DNA from: Cololabis saira
Taxonomy: Eukaryota; Chordata; Actinopteri; Beloniformes; Belonidae
DNA length: 64,000 nucleotides
Direction of reading: 5' to 3'
NCBI RefSeq assembly: GCF_033807715.1
Contig: NC_084591.1
Location: forward strand, 43,984,868-44,048,867
Below are positions 44,091-55,175 of the stretch, one piece after another. The notes beneath the pieces are model-generated. The model searched no databases, had not been told where the DNA came from, and worked only from the letters and a program-made list of their open reading frames with translations. Positions within the stretch are counted from its first letter, which is position 1. Each line of letters opens with the position of its first letter. The position numbers were made by a program, and so were the translations under genes.

Positions 44091-45345
44091 GTGAAGCCGA
44101 CCCTGTGAAATTAATAGGTGATAGACGGCGGGACGCAGGTTGATCCATGATGTGTGTCACAATTACAAACAGTCAGTCAGTTCTATGTTTGAACAGTGTT
44201 TTTTTTGGAACTGAAATAGCTTTACTCAGCTGAAACAGCTGAATTTGACTCTTGACGTAATACTTGATCTTAATTATCACACTCCAAATGAAGGGTATCT
44301 TGAGAGGTTCCATTTTTGTCTTTGAGGGATGTGCGGCCGGGTGGGGAGGGTGGGATTGGAGGTGATTATCCGAAATGAATGTTGTATGAGTGAAGGGATA
44401 AGAGAGGAGCTCCCGTTCCTCGTTCAAGCGCACCAGGCAAATAAAACCTGGAATTACCATAGGTCACTGAATTCATTCTCCAAAATGGCAATTGGTGTGA
44501 GATCTCTCGGGAGAAGATGAGTGACAGGTCTGTTTCCTGCTCACCTGTCGAAGACACTGTGAATATTCAGTCTTGGAGGTCACATTCTGTTTTATTGGTG
44601 GAGCCCTCTTGAGTTTTTGCCGCAGAGCTGAATCAACACAAACACCAGGAGGTGAGCAGCACTGTCGTACTCGTATCGTACCAACAATGAGCTGGTTGCA
44701 TGATTTAGGTCCTTTTCTCTGCACTAATTGTTTTTAGTCCAAAGACTTTCCTCACAAGTTTTCCATTTCTGAAGCCGAGTTGGACTTTTGTATGATGATC
44801 ACTTGAAGACATTTCTTTGCTGCTTTAGAGACACTGAAGCCGTCTGTGTGTGTTAGTGGGGCGGCCATTTCTGTACCACTGTGTGACAGTGTTGTATTCA
44901 AGCTTTAGTAGCTTGTAAGTACAAGCTTACCTTCAGGAATGTTGTTGGGTTTTTTTTTGACACCTTTTTCTGTCCAAAGCAGGCAGACGTCCTTCAGTAG
45001 CAGCTGCTCTGCTGCAGGACACACGTGATTCTGGATCTGAAAGAAGAGACACAGTCCAACCATTTTCTCAGGAAATTAAATGTCTTATTCTCTTTAAACT
45101 TCACTTCAAGTGTCCATTACAAGAATTTAACATTAACTTACATCAAACACTGATTACGTGGTTTCTGACATCGGTGGTTGAATGTCCATGTCGTAGCTGC
45201 AGACGCTTGCGTTGGTTTCTGTCCTTGTTGTCATTGAGGACGCCATTATCCTGCTTAAATGAACTTTATAAGAACTGCCTGCGGACAAAGCAAGCCGGCG
45301 CTTGGCGGGAACTCCTGCTGCCATTTCCAAACTCTGTGTGTGTGT

Positions 45346-45377
<32 letters not shown>

Positions 45378-45506
45378 CTGCAGTATGTCACAGTTGTTAG
45401 TTTGAGTTGAGACAAGAACATTGACCCAACCCTGAAAGTCAGCCAAGCGTATCTGATGAACATCGACAGCATTGTTCACTGCATCCTTATTTAGGAACTA
45501 AGAAGG
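44091..45506. other. Intronic; one TG microsatellite
   Basis: A (TG)n tract lies at about 45335-45376. An ORF on the minus strand at 44173-44460 has no recognisable relatives. Otherwise nothing seen. Confidence 0.45.
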
Positions 45507-45509
45507 TAA

Positions 45510-45965
45510 AGCACCAGATATACTTGCAGTTCAGAACGCGTACGCGTCATGGTCGCCACGCGTATCCTGCGTTCATTTGACGCGTCGACGTGCACGTTCT
45601 CAAAAAGACACTGAACGCGTAGCGACCTGCAGTTCTCGCTCTGGCCGCAAGTGGCGCTGGTCCCGGTCAGATACCAGCTGGTCTGATACCAGAAGCGCTG
45701 TTTCCTTTGCCGAGATCGCAACCAAAGCAATGTTATAATCTCCTACATCATCCGATATTGTCATGTTAACTTGTTAGTTGTTCTAGTCTGCTACTGCTAC
45801 TACCTCTACTACTAAATATTTAATCACTTTTCCAACTGTTGCTCTGCTTACTGCCCCCTATCGGTCACCGCCGGTACGACACGCTCTTCTCACGTACTAC
45901 GCCAGCGATGTTGCAGTTGGTGGTGCAGGAGAACGCAAGCACTAACAGCAAGTATATCTTGGGCT
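45510..45965. mobile_element. Harbinger-like MITE family J
   Basis: Inverted ends AGCACCAGATATACTTGC / GCAAGTATATCTTGGGCT with TAA directly outside both (45507-45509, 45966-45968), fitting PIF/Harbinger. CG-rich interior, no coding. A half copy lies at 41881-41977. Confidence 0.8.
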
Positions 45966-45973
45966 TAAGTTAA

Positions 45974-46312
45974 AGGAGCTTGAGGCCGGATTGTGGCAGG
46001 ATTTATGAAAAAAATCCGTATACATTTTAAGTTTTCTAGTAATAATCAGATGAAGCGTTCCAAACCAAAAAGAATGAGCCCTCTAGTGTATCTCTCCGTT
46101 GCCTTGAACAGGCTGTGTGCTGCAAAATGTGCTGCAATTCGGTCCCGAATTACCCGCGCTGTCCTGCGGATGTGACGTCACATGACGCTGCATGTGCGTT
46201 CTCCCCGTTCTCCCGTGCCGGCTTCACTGTTGGCTGCAGTACCCCCAACGGCCGTCGTGGTGAAGGGTGGCGCTAGAGAGTCTCATTTCTTAAAAGGAGC
46301 CTCAAGCTCCTT
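45974..46312. mobile_element. TTAA-flanked element family I
   Basis: Begins AGGAGCTTGAGGCCGG after TTAA (45970-45973) and ends GGAGCCTCAAGCTCCT before TTAA (46313-46316). The right end is itself a small hairpin. A truncated copy sits in the family B element at 26995. No transposase. Confidence 0.82.
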
Positions 46313-46319
46313 TTAAAAA

Positions 46320-47130
46320 TAAAATTTGATTTATTTATTTGCACAGAAAGAAAGAAAAGAAAAAAATACAATGGAATGCGTTTAGAGAAAAAAAACAACA
46401 TAAAAGAAAATGTGCTGGAGAGGTCAGAAACCTGAGAGGCTTATCAAGTGGCCTCCTCTTTATGATACACTTCAGACAGTAAAACAAGAAATACTTTAGA
46501 AAAAAAACACAAGATAATTAAATAATAGTCAAAATAGACATCATAAAAAATATGATAAAAGGAGCAGACTGTAGCATAAACCCAAACAAAGAGCATCTGG
46601 ATATATAGTATATACAGTGTATTTGTATGTACATGTAGAGACAAACACACAAGCTACAGCAGACGTTGATGGTACTGGGTCAGCAGCTGTTTACAGCTCA
46701 GCTAGGAGTTTGTTTTTTAATCTTTTTTGAAAACAAGGAGGGACAGAGTGCTAGGTACTAGGTTGGAGATGTTATTCTCTCTGTATTTAATATTCTATTG
46801 CCCTCTAATGGTGCGACATCGGGGTGGATGGATCATAGATAATGATCTAGTTGGATAACTGTGAATATTGGATTTTATACAAAAGTATTGTTGGAAGTGA
46901 AGTGGTAGTGATTGGCTTGAATACATCATTTTGTAAATAAAAATAGAGATTTGCATTTTATTGATATCAAAAATATTTATAATTTTGAGTTTAGAAAAAA
47001 GGGGAACAGATGTGTCCTGGAAATCTGACCTTGTGACTGTTCTAACAAATCTTTTTTGAAGTAAATAAATAAAAAATTCACAACAGCACGATGAGAAAAA
47101 GAACAAATAGAGCTTGTTTGGACGGATTGC
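46320..47130 (-). pseudogene. LINE 3' fragment, same family as 4373-5111
   Basis: The minus strand encodes LFSKLKIINIFDINKMQISI, then FIYKMMYSSQSLPLHFQQYF and HSYPTRS, the usual L2/jockey-like ORF2 tail. The 3' UTR shares TTTATTTATTTGCACAG and a GAGGCTTATCA block with the copy at 4373-5111. It lies directly after the family I element. 5'-truncated. Confidence 0.78.
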
Positions 47131-47661
47131 TTTGTCTCCATCTCATTTTAAGACCATGTACGGTTCTCATCATATCTTACGACATGGCAGCATGTTTTTT
47201 TTCCTAAAAGTTACATCTTGCTATGTTTTCAGAAAAGTGGAGGATTGCAAACTGAATACAACACGGAGGGACTATGAGGGAGGATCTGAGTAAAAAAAGA
47301 GATGTAGCTAGGAACTCACACTGAAAGGATTTAAGGTTTGGAAACACTCTTGAGGGTGTTTCTGACTTTTTTAAAGGAATGAAACAAAACCAAGACGGAT
47401 AAGTTAAATCACAAATAACTTATCAGTAAAAACACCTTGTACCGCCGTCGTGGTGGATGGTGATGATTTAGACTTCTTCCCGTCACTGAGTCAACCATGA
47501 ACTCCTCCATACACCAGAGACATCACTTCTCAAGTCACTATACTGTACAACAGCTAAAGTGGGGCTTTGTCACTGGATAAAGATCCCAAACATGCCAGCG
47601 AAGCTATGACACAATTACTTAATCAGAAAAGAGTCAGTGGCCCGGTTCAAGTCCAAACCCC
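47131..47661. other. Intronic, nothing recognised
   Basis: No feature seen. Confidence 0.4.
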
Positions 47662-48420
47662 AATTAAAGCTGCAAGCAGTGATGAACGGGCCCTCACACC
47701 CTTGTGCACGTTCAGGCTGCAGTGGAAGCTTGTATGACTTGATGTAGATTCTTCAGGACTGGACATTTAGCTGATGACACCAGCCACGACTCTCTATATC
47801 AAACCATTCAAAGGTTATGGCAGAAAATAGGGACTATCAGATATCGACCAATCAGGTAAAGGGGGGGGGGGGGGGGGGGGGGCTTTTTGGCGTCTATCGT
47901 CGCCACGGTAACGCTTTTGATAGAGAAAAGTAATGCGCATCGTTGCAGGATGGAGACGCACATTTTGATGTATAACACACCTGGGTGCACGTTACGGTTT
48001 GGGCCGCATTAACGGCCGAAGAAATGGCATAATTTGCACCAAAATTACACGATTAATTCAAAATGGCCGACTTCCTGTTGGGTTTCGGCCATGGCGCCAA
48101 GAGACTTTTCTTTAAGTTGCGACATGATACAGGTGTGTACCGATTTTCGTGCACATACGTCAAACCGTATTGTGGGGCTTGAGGCACAAAGTTTTCTAGG
48201 GGGCGCTGTTGAGCCATTAGGCCACGCTCATTAATGCAAACCATTAAATATCGAATTTTTCGCCAGGCCTGGTTTGCGTGCAAAATTTGGTGACTTTTGG
48301 GGCACGTTTTTAGGGGGGCAAAAAGGCCGTCATTTCGTTGGAAAAATATAAAAAAATAAAAACAAGGAAAATTCCTACAGATACAATAGGGCCTTCGCAC
48401 TGTTAGTGCTCGGGCCCTAA
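47662..48420 (-). mobile_element. Family A non-autonomous repeat, copy 4 (both ends present)
   Basis: In reverse orientation it runs from TTAGGGCCCGAGCACT (complement of 48405-48420) to CAGCTTTAATT. The 5' end folds: GGGCC...GCACT pairs with AGTGC...GGCCC. It contains a run of 22 G (47861-47882) where other copies have a short C-rich stretch. It gives the best view of the family ends together with copy 5. Confidence 0.88.
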
Positions 48421-49889
48421 CTAGACTGAAATGCTGACAAAACCTGATGATCCGGAGCAGTGTGAGGCACCGACTACATCATTCAGAAGAGAATAACTTC
48501 ATGTTATAGCTGCCAAAAGGTGTTTCTAGATACTCATCAGTGCTTTTGCTTCAAGGTTCAGTTTTTGTTCAGTTATGAGTCACACAATGTCTTATTGTTC
48601 AGCTGAGCTTTTTTTATTTTATTTATATATTAACCAGCTTTTTTTGGTACCAGTTACAAATTCTTGTACATTTTTCAGCATTTTTTGTGTCGCCTTGAAA
48701 TGACTAAAGCAGCTCCTTGTTTTTTGGCTGCAGGACAGTTAAAAGTGGGGACATGTGGGTTGGGTTGGTGATGGACTGGATCAGCTTCAAGGCTGCTGTG
48801 TCCCGGGGCTGCCTTTATACAGTTTGATGTGATGAACAGGTTTGATGTTACTTGGTGCGAATGAAAAGCCCGAGCACGGTCAATTAAAACACACCAAGTA
48901 TTGTCAAATCTCTCACATCAGCAGCGACCGTGGAGGAGCGGCTGTTGCTGCCCAGCAATCTGGAAACGGATGCAAGGAGTCTGTCGTTCAGGGAGGTTTT
49001 CAGAAGTGGAACACATTAAAAACACTTCAAACTAATTAAATAGACTTTTTACTACTTTGCCACAAAATTAAACAGAGGGGTTTTATGCTATTTATTTGCC
49101 AAAGTTGACAGTCCTGCTGAAGTCACTGTTGCTTTTTAACTGAAAACTTTCACATCATTGATGCTCACATGAGCATGAACGAGCTGACAGAGAGCAAAGC
49201 AACAATACAACTGTAAATCAGCCATCTGTCCTTGTTTTCCTTCGTCAAACTCTGTTGATGTGCTAATGGCATTAATGCACCAGGGGACAAAAAACCTTTA
49301 ACCCATAAACGCTAACATCTGAAATGCCCTCCTTTTAATTTAACAGGTCATGGCTGTATTTCTTCCAGTGTTTAAGCTGCTATTGGCAGAGGACAGTTTG
49401 TGTTCCTTTTCTAATTAAATCTCTTCATACTTTCCCAAATCTATTGAGCTTGACGGTATTTTTGTGTAAGGCTGTTCAGAAAAGCGATTCTGATCAATGG
49501 TGTTGGACCAGAAACCAGGGGGATACAAGTCTTAAACAGAAAAGACTCGGGCTGCCCGTCCCTCACGCTGTGGACACGACAGGCTCTCCGCTGCCTGCTG
49601 GGGGTCAGACACTTGCAGGAACCGCTGTGCTTTTCTTCCTTTTGCATTCTCACAAGAGGGATTTCAGTCACTGCAACCCTCTCGCCTCGTTTAAGCCTCA
49701 TTCTACTTAGATGGTAACTGCATATCCAAATAACAAAACCTTGGGTGACAAAAAAGAGTCTTTTACCTGGGAGACGGCCTTGATGTCCAGAGAATGAGGG
49801 AATGAAATAACAATGGCCAAACTTGATTACAAAAATGAAATAGTAATGCAGTTCATTAACAGCAGCTTGAAAGCAAAATCAAAGCAGTG
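48421..49889. other. Intronic, nothing recognised
   Basis: No conserved coding segment or repeat end was recognised in about 1.5 kb. Confidence 0.4.
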
Positions 49890-50530
49890 GTTTCTATCAA
49901 TCACTACTTAAATGCAGCAAGGGACCCCATCAGAATTACTGGGGTTAATAATGCCGATCGTTGACCAAACCAATTGTTTTAACTCCTTCTTTTCTAGATT
50001 TGCAAAGCCTGCTGGCACCGTTGAAAATGGATCCAATGCAAGATATTTCTTTCCTCCCTACGAATCCTTGATGGTAACACAGGAGCATGTCACAGCCTTT
50101 ACTCAGGGCAACAAATGTCAAAGAAGTGGCAGATTACGCCCCCTGTGGTCGTACTCTACTACCCCACCGTGCAGACCAGCCACGTGGGGTCATCTCTCGG
50201 CTCTTCCAGATAAGATATAAGATAAGATATGTATAGATCGTTGTAAACTGCCTGGATCTTGGAAGATCTCCACCACGATTCCCTTACCTAAATCCAAGCA
50301 GGTTACAGAACTAAATGATTTCAGGCCCGTCCCTTTCACGCCTCTGATAATGAAATATTTTGAGAGGATCTTGAAGGATGAAATTGTGTCCTTGGTTGCT
50401 GGCAAACGGAGAAGCTGAGAGGGGGCGGACGATGCCGTCTCTTTATCTTAGACAAGATCTACGAGCATCTTGAGAAACCAACCTCCCAGGCCAGACTTTT
50501 GTTTGCAGACTTTCATCCGCCTTCAATAAG

Positions 50531-51489
50531 TATGGAGGATTTTTTGTGCTAAAATTAAATAAATAAATACATCATTAATTAATTAAAATGGGAATTAAAT
50601 ATATCATTAATTAATTAAATGTGTCATTAATTAATTAAAATTAGAATGAAATATGTCATTAATTAATTAAAATACAATTAATTTTAAGTAAAAATATATA
50701 TTTATTATTTCAGCATTTAATTAATTAATGACACATTTAATTAATGATTTCGTGTCAATCATGAAATGTAAAACTGCATTTAATTAATTAATGACACATT
50801 TAATTAATGATTTTGTGTTGCTGAATCATGAAATGTAAATGTAAAACTGTCAGTTTCACTCGTCAAACTCAGTGGGCGGATTCCAAACACCTCATTGGTT
50901 CCCCTGTACATCAAGTCAAGATGGGAAAGTGCAGAAATAACTCCAACAACTTCGAGCAGTTCCTCTGCTTTACACGCTACATGCTCAGGGTCAGCAGATC
51001 CTGCTTCCACATACTCTGCAAGGTCGAAGATATCGCTCACCAACTCTCTACAAAGTTCACGAAAATCCTCCAAACTCACAGCTGTCATGTTTAGAAAGTC
51101 CAAAGCAGTGGATTCCACTAGATTCGCGTTAGCCCCGCCCACTGAGTTTGACGAGTGAAACTGACAGTTTACATTTACATTTCATGATTCAGCAACACGA
51201 AATCAATAATTAAATGTGTCATTAATTAATTAAATGCAGTTTTACATTTCATGATTCACACGCAACACAAAATCATTAATTAAATGTGTCATTAATTAAT
51301 TAAATGCTGAAATAATAAATATATATTTTTACTTAAAATGAATTGTATTTTAATTAATTAATGACATATTTCATTCTAATTGTAATTAATTAATGACACA
51401 TTTCATTAATTAATGATATATTTCATTCCCATTTTAATTAATTAATGATGTATTTATTTATTTAATTTTGGCACAAAAAATCCTCCATA
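50531..51489. mobile_element. Long inverted-repeat transposon with 6-bp target duplication (IS3EU-like?)
   Basis: Ends TATGGAGGATTTTTTGTGC / the complement TTTTGGCACAAAAAATCCTC...CATA, with arms of about 350 bp that are near-complementary (multiple ATTAATTAATTAA blocks, then CGTCAAACTCAGTGGGCGG at the inner edge). AATAAG is duplicated outside (50525-50530 and 51490-51495). A 6-bp duplication and a TAT start fit what I recall of the IS3EU superfamily, but this is uncertain. The central 250 bp hold an ORF. It interrupts a LINE frame. Confidence 0.78.
50804..51142 (-). CDS. Unknown ORF at the centre of the inverted-repeat transposon
   Basis: A 112-codon ORF on the minus strand, with a composition like a real acidic helical protein: AVSLEDFRELCRELVSDIFD, then LAEYVEAGSADPEHVACKAEELLE. 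It starts within one arm (GGANANLVEST) and its last 25 residues lie in the other arm. The non-palindromic core (about 50880-51135) is fully open in this frame. I do not recognise the family. It may be a fragment of a transposon-encoded protein preserved between the arms. It is not a DDE transposase by any motif I can see. Confidence 0.45.
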   Translation of the reverse strand: MGGANANLVESTALDFLNMTAVSLEDFRELCRELVSDIFDLAEYVEAGSADPEHVACKAEELLEVVGVISALSHLDLMYRGTNEVFGIRPLSLTSETDSFTFTFHDSATQNH

Positions 51490-51821
51490 AATAAGATGCA
51501 ACCACACATTTAAATCAATGATCTTGATAAGTTTTTTTTTTTTTTTATCTAACTCATCTATGTTTGCTGATTTTTAACTTGAACAATGTCAGAGGTCCTG
51601 AGGTTCTGAATCCAGTACAGGATAAGGGTGGTCTCTCACCCCTGCTCTTCATCTCACACACAGACAGTTGCAGGTCTGTTATTGACGACACTTATTTAAC
51701 AAAGTGCTCTCCTGTCCCTTTTTGAAGATTCATGCTCAAGTAATAGCAATGCTATCTCTGCCTTTGTCACTTGCTGTGACAATAATGGTCTTGACTTAAA
51801 GTGTCTAAAACTAAAGAGTTG

Positions 51822-52781
51822 GGGCCTCATTTATAAAAGAGTGCGTAGGATTCACACTAAAAGTGTACGTGCGCTCAAAAGCCGAAAATGGCGTGCACAC
51901 AAAAAAATCCTGATTTATAAAACCGTGTGCATGCACACTTGCACGCAATGTTCTTTTTATAAATCACATTCCAGCTGGAAGGTTGCGCACGTGAATTCGC
52001 CTCATACCCCGCCCTCTACACGCCCACTTTTTACCATGAATGGTCAATGCAAGGTACTTGATGACTGTATTTGCATATAAATGAGCCTGCTGAGCATGCG
52101 CAGCGGCTTCCTGCAGCCTGTTTCTGCTGTGCGTCAGGATGAATGAGACGTGTCGAGCAACCGTGCCAATAAATTTCATGGAGACTGAGATGGAGATGTT
52201 GTGGATGAGGTGGAGGACAGGAAAACCACATTATTTGGTGGTCACAGTAGTGGCATCACTAACAGAAAGAAAGCGAGTGAGTGGCGGCACGTCGTTGCTG
52301 CGCTAAACGCCGTGACTGCCACGGACAGATCTGTGGCAGACAAAAAAAAGAAGTGGTGCGATCTGAAGGTGGAGGCCAAGAGGAGAGTGGCCCGGCACTT
52401 ATTTGTTCTGTCCTCAGTCACTCTCCAGTTGTCGCGGTTGGTGACGAGGAGGTTCCCGGCACGCCGTGTCCTGCACCGCGGCTGCAGCAGCAGCAGCAGA
52501 GTCCTGACTGACGCTTCAAACACAGAGGGACACGATCAGCGCTATTATATTATAAGTCTGATATGTGATGACATTAAAAGTATGACCACCTCACCACCTG
52601 CGTCGCCAGTTCCCCATATCTTCAAAATGTTTGTGCGCTAGGATCAAAGTTTGCATAAAGATACAAACATTTTCCCATTAAGTTTTTTTTTTTTAAATCC
52701 CAACCTTTGCGTAGAAGGTGGCGTGCGCATCTTTCAAGCCCTGTTTTGTGCGCACGCAAGCTTTATAAATGGCTCTGGTGG
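51822..52781 (+). mobile_element. Harbinger element remnant inserted in a LINE
   Basis: Starts GGGGCCTCATTTATAAA-type sequence, ends TTTATAAATGGCTCTGGTGG, and has GCGCACGCA words near both ends. TTG precedes the left end and TTA follows the right end, a likely decayed 3-bp duplication. Joining the flanks restores a LINE frame (VSKTKEL then NFSRN). It carries the Myb-like ORF of the Harbinger superfamily, but no transposase. Confidence 0.75.
52201..52641 (+). pseudogene. Harbinger Myb/SANT-like DNA-binding protein fragment
   Basis: The first 65 residues, VEDRKTTLFGGHSSGITNRK then ASEWRHVVAALNAV and KKKWCDLKVEAKRR, match the Myb/SANT-like (trihelix type) domain of the accessory protein in PIF/Harbinger transposons, which helps bring transposase to the element ends and into the nucleus. 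After that the reading no longer follows the family and is probably frame-shifted. No GG..TTG-type transposase segment is present. Confidence 0.65.
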
Positions 52782-53030
52782 TTAATTTTAGCAGGAATAA
52801 AAAAAAAGAAGCCTACTGCTAACTTCATCCATGGCATGGAGGTGGAGACTATAGAATCCTAAAAATACTTGGGAACTGTTTTGGCTCACAACTAAAATTT
52901 GATGTCAATGCAGAGGTGATTGCCTAGAAAGGACAACTAAGGACCTGTCTTCTTCGGAGGATAAACTCTTAATGTAAGCAGGAAGATATGGTGCTTGTTC
53001 TGCAAAGTCTTTTAACTTTTTCATGTATCC

Positions 53031-53467
53031 GTTTGTTTACTTTGCTCACCACTAAAGCAGCTCAGATTTAACCACATAAGCGCAAAGCACCCGACCATGA
53101 GCGCAGCCACAGCTAACATTAGCAGCAACGATGTTGCCATAGCAACGCTCTTCTCCAAACTAAACTCATTGAGACATCTGCGACAGAGACGCTGGCGAAT
53201 GCTCTTGCCAAGTGGATGTAAATGTCTAGGACTGCATCTGTTCAAGTATGTTAAAATAAATTACTTTATAAAACCACTTTTTTGTTGTTATATATCAATC
53301 TTTGATCTGCCACAATAATATAATTAATTTAAAAGAAAACACCTGAAGTTGAGGGCGTTTCTCAGCTATTTTTAGGTGAGATTAAAAAAAAAAGATTAAT
53401 TAGATTAATTAATTGCAGTTCTTAATTAATTAAGCTCTCAATTTTGTTAATCGCTTGACAGCACTAG
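53031..53467. mobile_element. hAT element end (fragment)
   Basis: The right end TTAATCGCTTGACAGCACTA, preceded by TTAATTAATT-rich sequence, is a hAT-type terminus similar in style to the element at 54193. A matching left end was not found, so it is probably a truncated copy; its left boundary is not defined. Confidence 0.45.
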
Positions 53468-53788
53468 TCATTATGTTAATTTTCATGTTTTAAACACCAT
53501 ACCATTAATGATGAAACAGATGCAGTAACAGTCACTCTTTTATCTTTAAAGAAGACAGTCCCAAATGCATGGAAAAGGAGTGTTATTTGCACATCGCTCT
53601 GTGTGGGTTGTCATAGCAACAAGCCAGTGCAAGCGACAAGTTTTATAGATCAAGAGGTTGATCAGTTTATCACATCAGAGGGATTTATCCACATTTGCAG
53701 TCCACGGCACTCAGGCTTTGTTCCCCTGATAAAATATGGAGCCACGCAGAGGATAAACACAGAAGTCAAAGGATTTGAATCCCTCAAT

Positions 53789-53790
<2 letters not shown>

Positions 53791-53871
<81 letters not shown>
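53791..53871. repeat. (CA)n microsatellite, about 40 units
   Basis: Pure CA run of about 80 bases. It faces the (GT)n run at 53959-54081 across 87 bases, making a large inverted repeat. Confidence 0.98.
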
Positions 53872-53873
<2 letters not shown>

Positions 53874-53956
53874 CTTTTCCTCCCGGCTCCTGCAGTGTCT
53901 TGGCTCTCCAGTGAATAGATGTTTGTGGTTGTGGCCTTGTGACTCCTTTACGTGGG

Positions 53957-54083
<127 letters not shown>

Positions 54084-54192
54084 ACGCCGCTGAGCTTGTA
54101 ACATCCTGTTTGTTTTGTTCCTTGGAAAACAAATTCAGTCTTATGACACTACAGTATATAGAACCACCACTATAGTGTGTGTGTATATATAT

Positions 54193-55125
54193 TAGTGCTG
54201 GCCAACGATTAAAATGTTTAATCTTAATTAATCCATGATTTCTGTAATTAACTATGCGATTAATTGCATATTAATTGCAAATTTCTTCACACATTTTGTG
54301 CTGTTCTAAATTACCTCAAGGTATTTTTTTTTAATGTTTTTAACACTGTTAACAACATGATAAAGGGCAAATATGCTGCTTTATGCCAATGTTTATTCAA
54401 CTTTCCACAAAAAAAGCTTTTAACCTGAATGTAACATTCCTTCACCTGAACCTCAGTCCTCAGCCATAAACTCGTGCGAATCGCAGTGTGCGTGCGCCTG
54501 TCTGTGCGCGTGTGTGTGTGCGGGGGGGGCATTATTGAGTTTTATGTTTTATGTAAAGCGCTTTGTGTTGCATTTTTTATTTTGTAAGAAAAGCACTTAA
54601 CAAATAAAGTTTGATTTGACTCGTCCTTTTTTGCAAGCTGCTACAGCGTTGTCTGCTTTTGACGAGGGGGGGGGGGGGGGGGGGCGGAGCAGCGCTCTTT
54701 AGGCTGATTCATGGTTCCGCGTTACACCAACGCAGAGCCTACGCCGTAGGGTACGCGCACTGTACGGTGCGCGTCGCCGCGTAGCTACGGCGTAGGCTCT
54801 GCGTCGATTTAACGCAGAACCATAATTCAGGCTTACGGCTGCAAATGGTATTTGAGACTCGACGTACTTCGATGGTAATTCATTTCTAATCGACGGTACA
54901 TGCAAATAACTTCAGTCTTGTCCAGCGAACCATCTGGCATCTTTTTGAAAGTGAACTAACCGTTCAAAAGTCCCTTTTAATTCTCCATCTTTCAATCCAC
55001 CATACCATTCCTCAGGCTACGGGTGCCGACGAGCGCCAGAAATGATATCATGCCTTTTTTTTTTTTAATCGTGCGTTAAAAAATTGTCGGCGTTAAGAGG
55101 ACGTTAAGTTAACGCGTCAGCCCTA
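54193..55125. mobile_element. hAT element (family R) with nested repeats
   Basis: Ends TAGTGCTGGCCAACGATTAA (left) and AAGTTAACGCGTCAGCCCTA (right) are imperfect inverted repeats. The flanking octamers ATATATAT and ATAAATAT differ at one base, consistent with an 8-bp duplication. Inside lie a LINE-type 3' tail (54540-54625, GTAAAGCGCTTTGTGTTG), a 19-base G run (54666-54684) and palindromic MITE E copy 2. Confidence 0.78.
54702..54832. mobile_element. Palindromic Harbinger-like MITE (family E), copy 2
   Basis: GGCTGATTCATGGTTCCGCG at the left and its near-complement ending CATAATTCAGGC at the right, with TTA outside both ends (54699-54701 and 54833-54835). Same family and near-identical palindrome as 10955-11085. 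Nested in a hAT element. Confidence 0.88.

Positions 55126-55175
<50 letters not shown>
55126..55175. repeat. (TA)n microsatellite
   Basis: Alternating TA run directly outside the right end of the hAT element. Confidence 0.95.

Larger units (their letters stand above)
49890..53030 (+). pseudogene. LINE ORF2 remnant interrupted by two DNA transposons
   Basis: The plus strand encodes a CR1/Rex1-like reverse transcriptase in three pieces. Piece 1 (49890-50524) has FNSFFSRFAKP, then WKISTTIPLPKSKQ and ELNDFRPVPFTPLIMKYFER. Piece 2 (51496-51821) has DKGGLSPLLFI (motif B), a degraded DDTYLT (motif C) and VSKTKEL. Piece 3 (52782-53030) has GMEVETIES then KYLGTV and NVSRKI. The gaps are an element with 6-bp duplication (50531-51489) and a Harbinger element (51822-52781). 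Stops and shifts are numerous. The 5' end is not visible. Confidence 0.75.
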
